A stretch of 6,625 bases of DNA from Methanosphaera sp. rholeuAM6 (GCA_003266105.1 MVAA01000089.1:1-6625), one strand, 5' to 3'. Numbered from the stretch's first letter, positions 1 through 4,764 are shown. The notes: a model not told the origin generated them from the letters alone. Program-made: numbers and translations.

Positions 1-11
1 TAATTATAAGA

Positions 12-32
12 ATAAATATTTAGATAAATTAT
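12..32 (+). promoter_or_regulatory. Possible TATA/box A region for pyrH
   Basis: An A/T-only stretch with ATAAATATTTA lies about 60-80 bases before the pyrH start. An archaeal TATA box here would put the transcript start near 43-48, leaving a leader long enough to carry the GGAG site at 79-82. The whole first 75 bases are AT-rich, so the placement is weak, and no upstream gene end is visible. Confidence 0.3.
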
Positions 33-91
33 TAATAATGAAATTGTATTTCAGTAAAATAGTTAATTAACTTATTATGGAGTATGTATTA

Positions 92-763
92 ATGCGAATA
101 GTAATTACAATAGGTGGTTCAATCCTACTTAAAGAGTATGATAACAGGAAATTTGAAGCGTATGCGGATATTATCAGGCAGCTTGATGTTGAGCATGAGT
201 TGTTTATCGTGGTGGGTGGTGGAAGACCTGCTAGGGATTATATTGGTGTTGTTCGTGATATGGGTGAAAGTGAATCTATCTGTGATGAGATTGGTATTCA
301 GGTTACCCGAATTAATGCCCGTCTTTTGCAGTTGGCACTTAAGGATTGTTCATATCCTGCAATTCCTGAGAATTTCCATCAGGCTCTTGAGTATTCTGCT
401 TCAGGTAAAATTGTTGTTATGGGTGGTACTGAACCGGCTCACAGTACTGATGCGGTTGGCAGTATTCTTGCCGAGTATGTTGGTGCAGACTTGGTGATTA
501 ATGCTACTAGTGTGGATGGTTTGTATGATAAGGATCCTAACAAGTTTGATGATGCTGTGATGTTTAGTGAGGTTTCTGTTGATGAGCTGATGGGTATTGT
601 GTCTGGTAATGAAACTAAGGCCGGTACTTATGAGTTTATTGATAAGACGGCTATTGAAATTATTAAGCGTTCGGCTATTAAAACTGTTATTGTGAATGGG
701 AATAATCCTGAAAATGTTAGAACTGCAATTTCAGAGCCTATTGGTACGTTAATTACGAGTTAA
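92..763 (+). CDS. pyrH: Uridylate (UMP) kinase, archaeal type
   Basis: This cytoplasmic enzyme phosphorylates UMP to UDP with ATP, in pyrimidine nucleotide synthesis. The 223-residue product has the amino acid kinase fold. Visible landmarks are the N-terminal strand and glycine loop MRIVITIGGS (1-10), VGGG (41-44), the nucleotide-contact segment IGIQVTRINARLL (67-79), GGTEPAHSTD (111-120) and VDGLYDKDP (141-149). These match archaeal UMP kinases, which are shorter than the bacterial form of about 240 residues. I start at ATG 92 because MRIV is the family's usual N terminus and GGAG at 79-82 lies 9 bases upstream; an in-frame ATG at 77 overlaps that ribosome site and would add five unconserved residues. 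It leads a four-gene block and is followed after 23 bases by the zinc-ribbon gene. The family call is firm; specificity is inferred from motifs. Confidence 0.95.
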   Translation: MRIVITIGGSILLKEYDNRKFEAYADIIRQLDVEHELFIVVGGGRPARDYIGVVRDMGESESICDEIGIQVTRINARLLQLALKDCSYPAIPENFHQALEYSASGKIVVMGGTEPAHSTDAVGSILAEYVGADLVINATSVDGLYDKDPNKFDDAVMFSEVSVDELMGIVSGNETKAGTYEFIDKTAIEIIKRSAIKTVIVNGNNPENVRTAISEPIGTLITS

Positions 764-786
764 ATTTTTGTTTGGAGGTATTTTTT

Positions 787-978
787 ATGGTTGTTGAAGC
801 TCATAGACATTGTGCAATTTGTGGTAAGCCTATACCTATGTCTGAATCTTTCTGTTCTGATCAGTGTCAGGAACAGTTTCAGTTAAGGCAGAAGCAGGTT
901 GCTAAACAGAGGAAGATTATTTACGCTTTGATTGGTGTGTTTATCATTGCTTATCTTGCGTTCATGTTTTTAAGGTGA
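787..978 (+). CDS. Small zinc-ribbon membrane protein, DUF2116-like
   Basis: A 63-residue protein of unknown function. Residues 8-27 carry two cysteine pairs, CAIC (9-12) and CSDQC (23-27), with a CGKPIP turn, as expected for a small treble-clef or zinc-ribbon metal site. A basic, glutamine-rich linker (30-43) leads to one hydrophobic segment at about 44-62 that ends at the C terminus, so this looks like a tail-anchored protein with the zinc domain in the cytoplasm. The layout fits the archaeal DUF2116 family. The start at ATG 787 is set by GGAGGT at 774-779, seven bases upstream; the in-frame TTG at 772 overlaps that site and is rejected. It follows pyrH by 23 bases and is probably co-transcribed. 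Topology is inferred from the hydrophobic run. Confidence 0.85.
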   Translation: MVVEAHRHCAICGKPIPMSESFCSDQCQEQFQLRQKQVAKQRKIIYALIGVFIIAYLAFMFLR

Positions 979-1073
979 ATTTTTTGATTATGAATTTGTC
1001 TTGGGGATTTGTGTTGTTTTAGTAATGTGTTTTTATTGTTGGGGATTAATATCGTTATGGAGGAATTTATTGT

Positions 1074-1364
1074 ATGGATAATGCTTTAATTAGGGTTGTT
1101 TTGGATATTTTGAAACCGCATTCGCCGTCATTGCCTTCTTTTGCTATGTATTTGAGTAGTCTTGATGGTGTTGATGGGGTTAACATTTCTTTGATTGAGA
1201 TTGATAAGGAGACGGAAAATATTAAAATCACTATGGAGGGTGATGATCTTAATTATGATAAGATCAGGGAAGCTGTAGAGCATTATGGTGCATCTATTCA
1301 TAGTGTTGATGAGGTTGTTGCCGGTAGGAGGTTGGTTGAGGAGGTCACTACTCCTCAGGATTAG
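1074..1364 (+). CDS. DUF211 family protein, ferredoxin-like fold
   Basis: A 96-residue archaeal protein of the DUF211 family. Family hallmarks visible in order are VLDILKPHSPSL (9-20), LDGVDGVNISLIEIDKETEN (30-49), KITMEGDDL (51-59) and GASIHSVDEVVAGRRLV (72-88). Members with solved structures have a compact alpha/beta ferredoxin-like fold and form ring-like oligomers; no biochemical role is established to my knowledge. Length is normal and nothing is missing. ATG 1074 has a GGAGG site at 1059-1063, ten bases upstream. A 95-base spacer separates it from the zinc-ribbon gene, without a convincing TATA box, so read-through from pyrH is plausible. Two oligo-T runs follow the stop. The family call is strong; the function is unknown. 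Confidence 0.93.
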   Translation: MDNALIRVVLDILKPHSPSLPSFAMYLSSLDGVDGVNISLIEIDKETENIKITMEGDDLNYDKIREAVEHYGASIHSVDEVVAGRRLVEEVTTPQD

Positions 1365-1376
1365 TTTTAACCTTCA

Positions 1377-1400
1377 TTTTTTTTCATATTATTTTTTTTT
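1377..1400 (+). terminator. Oligo-T runs between DUF211 and rraA-like genes
   Basis: T8 at 1377-1384 and T9 at 1392-1400 directly follow the DUF211 stop and directly precede the AGGGG ribosome site of the next gene. In archaea, oligo-T tracts on the coding strand are sufficient to end transcription. Termination may be only partial because no obvious TATA box follows for the downstream gene. Confidence 0.5.
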
Positions 1401-1415
1401 AGGGGTTTGATTGTC

Positions 1416-2105
1416 ATGTCTAATGGAAGAATTACGCCAAGTAGTGTATTGCATTTTAATAGGGATAACGTGGAGGATGTTGTTGATGATAATTTGATTA
1501 CTGTTGACAATATTGTTGAAAGGGCAAGCAGTGATAATGTTTCTGATGCTATGAAGAATTTGTATGGTACTTCTGGGTTATTGAGGGGTGTCAAGTCTAT
1601 TGGTTCTGGCAGTAAGGTTGCAGGTTTTATTCGTACTGTGGAAACCGGTTCTTATGATTGGGGTACGGGTATTAAGGCTATTTATGAGTGTCGGGAGGGT
1701 GAGATTCTTTTCATCAGGTGTTCTGATAATGATTATGCTATTTGGGGTGGTTTGGCTTCGGTTTCTGCTAAGGTGCATGGTGTTTGTGCCACGGTTATTG
1801 TCGGATCTTCACGTGATACTGAGGATATTTTGGATTTGGATTATCCCGTGTTTTCGTCGGATATTAAGTCTGCTGCTGGTTTGCCTTTGAATGAGGGAAC
1901 GATTGATGGCAGACTTTTTGTGGATGATTTGGTTGTGGAATCCGGTGATTTTGCTTTTTGTGATGTTGATGGTGTGGTTGTTGTTTCCCGGGATAAGCTT
2001 GATGATGTCATTTGTGAAGTCAATAGGATTAAGGCATTTGAAAGGGATTGTTTTGAGAAGGTTGTGGTTGGTAATCAGCGTTTGGATGATATTGTCGGTT
2101 TTTAA
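1416..2105 (+). CDS. RraA-fold protein (RraA / HMG aldolase-like family)
   Basis: A 229-residue protein with the RraA fold. Landmarks are the N-terminal ASSDNVSDAM (37-46), WGGLASVSAKVHGV (110-123), the SSRD segment with Arg133 and Asp134, YPVFSSD (143-149) and the C-terminal GDFAFCDVDGVVVVSRD (177-193). In 4-hydroxy-4-methyl-2-oxoglutarate aldolases the Arg-Asp pair serves substrate and metal binding. Family members include RNase E inhibitors, class II pyruvate aldolases and proteins mislabelled as demethylmenaquinone methyltransferases. Neither RNase E nor menaquinone is expected in a methanogen, so an aldolase-like or unknown role is more likely. The usual glycine-rich VIDG before the Arg-Asp pair reads VIVGSS here. 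ATG 1416 lies ten bases after AGGGG (1401-1405); an in-frame TTG at 1407 is too close to that site. Substrate unknown. Confidence 0.85.
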   Translation: MSNGRITPSSVLHFNRDNVEDVVDDNLITVDNIVERASSDNVSDAMKNLYGTSGLLRGVKSIGSGSKVAGFIRTVETGSYDWGTGIKAIYECREGEILFIRCSDNDYAIWGGLASVSAKVHGVCATVIVGSSRDTEDILDLDYPVFSSDIKSAAGLPLNEGTIDGRLFVDDLVVESGDFAFCDVDGVVVVSRDKLDDVICEVNRIKAFERDCFEKVVVGNQRLDDIVGF

Positions 2106-2107
2106 TC

Positions 2108-2150
2108 TTCTTTTTTTTAAGTTTTTTCTTATTTTTTTTTAAGTTTTTCG
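2108..2150 (+). terminator. Doubled oligo-T terminator after the rraA-like gene
   Basis: Immediately after the stop codon are T8 (2111-2118) and T9 (2132-2140), each followed by AAG and a further T5-T6 and C. The two copies form an imperfect direct repeat offset by about 21 bases. There is no GC-rich hairpin, consistent with archaeal sequence-intrinsic termination. It closes the pyrH block. Confidence 0.7.
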
Positions 2151-2425
2151 CATTGTTTTATATATGAGTTATAGCCTTAATATATAAAGATATCCAAAAG
2201 TATTTATATTAAGACATTCATAGTTACTATTATACAATTATAGAAAAATATAAATAAAAGCATTAATCCTCTATTTAAGCGATAGGGGTCATAAGTAATA
2301 TTGTTAAAATAATCACCATATAGAATTATGAAAAATGAACTCCAAAACAATTTAACTACTTTTGAAGTAAAATACATCGTGTTTATTTTAATCACAGTAT
2401 TAAATAAAATATAGTTATTAAAAAA
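2151..2425 (+). promoter_or_regulatory. Promoter and leader region of gar1-tfb
   Basis: About 275 bases of very AT-rich sequence with no convincing gene. TTTATATAT at about 2157-2165 is a near-ideal archaeal box A but sits some 260 bases before gar1. A second A/T box at about 2399-2413 (TATTAAATAAAATATA) is 13-27 bases before the gar1 ATG, so its transcript would begin at or just before that codon. The only GC-containing structure is a potential hairpin at 2268-2288. A minus-strand open frame across this stretch has no homology signal that I recognise. The active start cannot be chosen from sequence alone. Confidence 0.5.
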
Positions 2426-2728
2426 ATGACAATTAAATCTGAACTGATAGTAATAGGAACAATTAGTCATGTTACAAGTACTAAAAAACTAATTGTACCG
2501 TCCAATAAAACTCCAAGGATTGGTTCGCTTTTAGTCAACAGTAAAAACAAGCCAATTGGAAGAATCAACGATATATTCGGCAGTACAAAGCGGCCTTATG
2601 TGTCGATAAAGACTAGCAATAAGTTTAAAAAAGCCAAACCTGGGGATGTAGTTTATCTTTCACCGCAAAATAAGAAAAGGAGGAAAAAACATGGCAGGAA
2701 TTCTAAAAAGAAAAAAACGTCTAGGTAG
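2426..2728 (+). CDS. gar1: H/ACA ribonucleoprotein protein Gar1
   Basis: Gar1 binds Cbf5 in the archaeal H/ACA RNP, which converts rRNA uridines to pseudouridine under guide RNA direction; it aids substrate loading and release. The 100-residue product has the six-stranded beta-barrel pattern of archaeal Gar1: ELIVIGTISHVT (6-17), IGSLLVNSKNKPIGRINDIFG (32-52), PYVSIK (57-62) and PGDVVYL (72-78). A strongly basic tail (83-100) follows, normal for the family and likely to contact RNA. No Shine-Dalgarno sequence precedes ATG 2426; the upstream bases are an A run, unlike every other gene here, which suggests a leaderless transcript or weak initiation. Its last 38 bases overlap the start of the TFB gene in another frame, so the two are surely one transcription unit. 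Confidence 0.92.
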   Translation: MTIKSELIVIGTISHVTSTKKLIVPSNKTPRIGSLLVNSKNKPIGRINDIFGSTKRPYVSIKTSNKFKKAKPGDVVYLSPQNKKRRKKHGRNSKKKKTSR

Positions 2729-4517
2729 ACCAAGAAAAAGTGCAAAGGACACACGAACCAAAAGACCCGAATCTAAAATCAAATCAACGAAATCCAAAAC
2801 GTCCAAGTCAATCAAATCATCCAAATCAATTAAAACGTCCAAATCATCTAAAGCAACCAAATCCAAAGCAACCAAAACGCCAGAGCCTGTAGTTGAGGAA
2901 CCGGTAGTTGAGGAACCTGTTGTTGTGGAAACTGAAGCACCGGCTGAAGATGTTAAAATTACCAAAAATGTAGCCAAATCCAAAAGAGGACCTGGAAGGC
3001 CAAGAAAGGGTAAAAAAAATAAGAAGGATGAAGAAGCACAGGATGACAAACATACAACGTCAATCATAGAAAAACACGAACCTCCTAAGAAAAGAGGTCC
3101 TGGAAGACCACCTAAAAGCAAGAACAAGAAGGATATTGCTTCTTCAAAAGAGGATTCTGCAGATGATGAAGAGGACAAGTCTGCAAACGTTGATTCTGGA
3201 GTGGTCGTGGAGGATGAACCTGTGGAAAAGGCTCCTAAGAAGAGGGGTCCGGGAAGGCCAAGAAAGAAAAAATCTAAGGATAAGACGGAAAGCAAGGAAA
3301 AGTCCAAGGATTCCAAAAAACAACCTAATCCTTTACTTGAAATTATGGATAACTTCAAGGATGACAAAAAGAGTAATGATGATGATTCTGCCGCTGATGA
3401 TCTGGGAGATTTCATGTCGGAATCATTGGGTGCTGATGTGATGCTGGATGAAGAGTCAGGCATGGAGCTTATGTCTAATTCTGATTTGGATGTTGATGAA
3501 ATCATTAAGATTGACACTGTCGATTCCGAAGAGTTGGAACGTGAATTGGACAGTCTTTCCGGAATATCCGAGAAGGAGCAGATGAAGGAAGACGTTGCCG
3601 AGATGGAGAAGCGGGAAACCATCTGTCCTGAGTGCGGTTCCACTAAGCTAATCAATGACCATGAAAGGGGTGAAGTTGTTTGCGGAACCTGTGGTTTGGT
3701 TATTGACGACAATATTGTGGATATGGGTCCTGAGTGGAGGGCGTTTGACCATGAACAGAGGGATAAGCGTACTCGTGTAGGTGCTCCTATCACTTATACC
3801 ATTCACGATAAGGGGCTTTCCACAATGATTGACTGGAGAAACAAGGACATTTATGGTAGGGACATACCTGCCCGTAACCGTGCCCAGTGGTACAGGCTTA
3901 GAAAATGGCAGCGTAAAATCAGAATCAGCGGTGCAACCGAGAGAAACCTGGCTTTTGCTCTTAGTGAGTTGGACAGGGATTCTTCAAGATTGGGATTGCC
4001 TAGAAGCGTTCGTGAGTCTGCTTCCGTTGTGTATCGTAATGCCGTGGAAAACAAGCTTATTCGTGGCCGCAGTATTGAGGGTGTTGTTGCGGCATCTTTA
4101 TATGCTGCCTGCAGAAGATGTAAGGTTCCAAGAACTCTTGACGAGATTGCCGACGTTTCACGTGTCAGCAAGAAGGAGGTTGGCCGTACATACAGGTTCC
4201 TGACAAGGGAACTTCATATTCGTTTGCCTCCTACTTCACCTATTGACTATGTTCCAAGGTTTGCCAGTGAGCTTAACCTGTCAGGTCTGGTTCAGTCCAA
4301 GGCTATTGAAATAATTAATCAGGCCATGGATAATGGTTTGACCAGTGGTCGTGGTCCTACGGGTGTGGCAGCCGCTGCATTGTATATTGCAAGTGTATTG
4401 CTTGGTGAACGTAAGACTCAGCGTGATGTTGCGGATATTGCGGGTGTTACAGAGGTTACTATCCGTAACAGGTATAAGGAATTAACCGAGCAGCTTGACG
4501 TAGGGGTTAAATTATAG
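2691..4517 (+). CDS. tfb: Transcription initiation factor B with AT-hook N-terminal extension
   Basis: TFB binds the TBP-TATA complex at the BRE, recruits RNA polymerase and helps open the promoter. Residues from about 298 to 608 are a complete canonical TFB of about 311 residues: zinc ribbon with Cys312, Cys315, Cys331 and Cys334; B-reader and linker GPEWRAFDHEQRDKRTRVGAP (346-366); cyclin repeat 1 (about 412-506) and cyclin repeat 2 (about 515-604) ending in the helix-turn-helix TQRDVADIAGVTEVTIRNRY. The first 297 residues are extra. They hold four AT-hook-like motifs (9-16, 98-109, 133-144, 183-194), a Lys/Ser/Thr tail (28-63), three PVVEE-type repeats (66-80) and an acidic segment (212-289). 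ATG 2691 has AGGAGG at 2678-2683, seven bases upstream, so the long form is very probably translated. No frameshift or stop separates the halves. An internal start at 3582 could give a short form. Confidence 0.93.
   Translation: MAGILKRKKRLGRPRKSAKDTRTKRPESKIKSTKSKTSKSIKSSKSIKTSKSSKATKSKATKTPEPVVEEPVVEEPVVVETEAPAEDVKITKNVAKSKRGPGRPRKGKKNKKDEEAQDDKHTTSIIEKHEPPKKRGPGRPPKSKNKKDIASSKEDSADDEEDKSANVDSGVVVEDEPVEKAPKKRGPGRPRKKKSKDKTESKEKSKDSKKQPNPLLEIMDNFKDDKKSNDDDSAADDLGDFMSESLGADVMLDEESGMELMSNSDLDVDEIIKIDTVDSEELERELDSLSGISEKEQMKEDVAEMEKRETICPECGSTKLINDHERGEVVCGTCGLVIDDNIVDMGPEWRAFDHEQRDKRTRVGAPITYTIHDKGLSTMIDWRNKDIYGRDIPARNRAQWYRLRKWQRKIRISGATERNLAFALSELDRDSSRLGLPRSVRESASVVYRNAVENKLIRGRSIEGVVAASLYAACRRCKVPRTLDEIADVSRVSKKEVGRTYRFLTRELHIRLPPTSPIDYVPRFASELNLSGLVQSKAIEIINQAMDNGLTSGRGPTGVAAAALYIASVLLGERKTQRDVADIAGVTEVTIRNRYKELTEQLDVGVKL
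2715..2738 (+). other. AT-hook-like motif 1 in TFB (residues 9-16)
   Basis: KRLGRPRK matches the GRP core of an AT-hook with flanking basic residues but has Leu in place of the usual Gly-Pro before the core. It begins inside the gar1 overlap and is the weakest of the four copies. Confidence 0.55.
2770..2880 (+). repeat. Low-complexity Lys/Ser/Thr coding tract
   Basis: This A- and C-rich tract encodes alternating Lys with Ser or Thr at about residues 27-63. Short motifs recur, for example AAAGCAACCAAA twice and AAACGTCCAA twice. The composition resembles a histone H1-type tail and would be disordered and strongly positive. Repeat unit length is irregular, so replication slippage with later drift is likely. 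Confidence 0.7.
2886..2930 (+). repeat. Three tandem 15-bp units encoding PVVEE / PVVEE / PVVVE
   Basis: The units begin at 2886, 2901 and 2916. The first two differ at one base (CCTGTAGTTGAGGAA and CCGGTAGTTGAGGAA); the third is CCTGTTGTTGTGGAA. They code residues 66-80 of the TFB extension and form a hydrophobic-acidic spacer between the basic tail and the second AT-hook. Being in phase with codons, the repeat could change copy number without breaking the frame. Confidence 0.85.
2982..3017 (+). other. AT-hook motif 2 in TFB (residues 98-109)
   Basis: KRGPGRPRKGKK is a textbook AT-hook: the RGPGRPRK core inserts Arg-Gly-Arg into the minor groove of AT-rich DNA in HMGA-type proteins. Basic residues follow on the C-terminal side. 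Confidence 0.85.
3087..3122 (+). other. AT-hook motif 3 in TFB (residues 133-144)
   Basis: KKRGPGRPPKSK carries the same core, with Pro in place of the Arg after GRP, a change seen in some AT-hooks. Its codons differ from those of hooks 2 and 4 at several synonymous positions, so it is not a recent copy. Confidence 0.8.
3237..3272 (+). other. AT-hook motif 4 in TFB (residues 183-194)
   Basis: KKRGPGRPRKKK is a full AT-hook core with basic flanks. It is followed by a mixed-charge Lys/Ser/Glu stretch and then by the acidic region before the zinc ribbon. Confidence 0.85.
3573..3584 (+). promoter_or_regulatory. Possible internal ribosome site and start codon in tfb
   Basis: AAGGAG at 3573-3578 is followed three bases later by ATG 3582 (Met298), in frame with TFB. 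Starting there gives 311 residues beginning MKEDVAEMEKRETICPEC, which is the normal length and N-terminal pattern of archaeal TFB. The spacing is shorter than the 7-10 bases seen at other starts here, so use is uncertain. ATG 3603 (Met305) is an alternative with AAGGAA further upstream. Confidence 0.35.
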
Positions 4518-4580
4518 TTTTTATTCCCCCACATTTTTTCCTTTTTTTTTACTCCAGTTGTTTTTGTATATTTTTTTTCG
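4518..4580 (+). terminator. Oligo-T terminator cluster after tfb
   Basis: T6 at 4534-4539, T9 at 4542-4550 and T8 at 4571-4578 follow the TFB stop. Multiple T tracts without a GC hairpin match archaeal termination and end the gar1-tfb unit. Confidence 0.7.
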
Positions 4581-4636
4581 TTTTTGCTTATTTTATCATT
4601 TGTTTATTCAATCTTTCTTTAGTTGGCTTAAGGATT

Positions 4637-4671
4637 AAAATTATATAGCTTTAAAACCAATATTATATTGG
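4637..4671 (+). promoter_or_regulatory. TATA box with overlapping 15-bp palindrome upstream of bioY
   Basis: AAAATTATATAG at 4637-4648 is a good archaeal TATA box. A perfect inverted repeat, CCAATAT-T-ATATTGG, lies at 4657-4671, where transcription from that TATA box would begin (about 25 bases downstream). A dimeric repressor bound there would block polymerase. The palindrome does not resemble the known BirA consensus, so the protein that reads it is unknown. Confidence 0.5.
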
Positions 4672-4673
4672 AG

Positions 4674-4698
4674 GGGTTTGCTGATATTTGGCAAATCC
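4674..4698 (+). other. Potential hairpin in the bioY leader
   Basis: GGGTTTGC (4674-4681) can pair with GCAAATCC (4691-4698), eight pairs including one G-U, around a nine-base loop. It sits right after the palindrome and would be at the 5' end of a transcript from the 4637 TATA box. It could be an RNA structure or a second protein site. No known riboswitch is recognised. Confidence 0.4.
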
Positions 4699-4701
4699 GT
4701 T

Positions 4702-4764
4702 ATTATTGTAAAAGAGAATGAAAAAGTTAAGAATAGATATATAATATATTTTTTTTACAATTAT
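4702..4764 (+). promoter_or_regulatory. Inverted TTGTAAAA half-sites flanking a second TATA element
   Basis: ATTATTGTAAAA (4702-4713) and TTTTACAATTAT (4753-4764) are inverted copies matching at 11 of 12 bases, 39 bases apart. Between them is GATATATAATATAT (4736-4749), a TATA-like element that would start a transcript near 4765-4770, ahead of the bioY ribosome site. TTGTAAA is also the first part of the BirA biotin-operator half-site, but BirA operators have gaps of about 14-15 bases, so this is only suggestive. Confidence 0.35.

Noticed and set aside
77..91. Upstream in-frame ATG for pyrH
   Set aside because: It overlaps the GGAG ribosome site for ATG 92 and adds residues not found in the family.
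114..497. A 127-codon + strand frame inside pyrH
   Set aside because: It is a shadow of pyrH in another frame; the hydrophobic product comes from frame-shifted T-rich codons.
2204..2470. An 88-codon minus-strand frame in the gap before gar1
   Set aside because: The product is Phe/Tyr/Asn/Ile-rich as expected for translated AT-rich DNA, it overlaps the gar1 start, and I see no ribosome site or family match.
3300..3620. Idea that the AT-hook part and TFB are two genes fused by a sequencing error
   Set aside because: The frame is continuous with no stop or homopolymer run at the junction, and the linker (EELERELDSL to AEMEKRE) reads as normal helical protein leading into the zinc ribbon. Raw reads would settle it.
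2660..3793. A 377-codon open frame on the minus strand opposite the TFB extension
   Set aside because: It is Ser/Leu/Phe-rich because it reads the complement of Lys, Glu, Asp and Ser codons. It has no recognisable domain and lies opposite well-supported AT-hook and zinc-ribbon coding.
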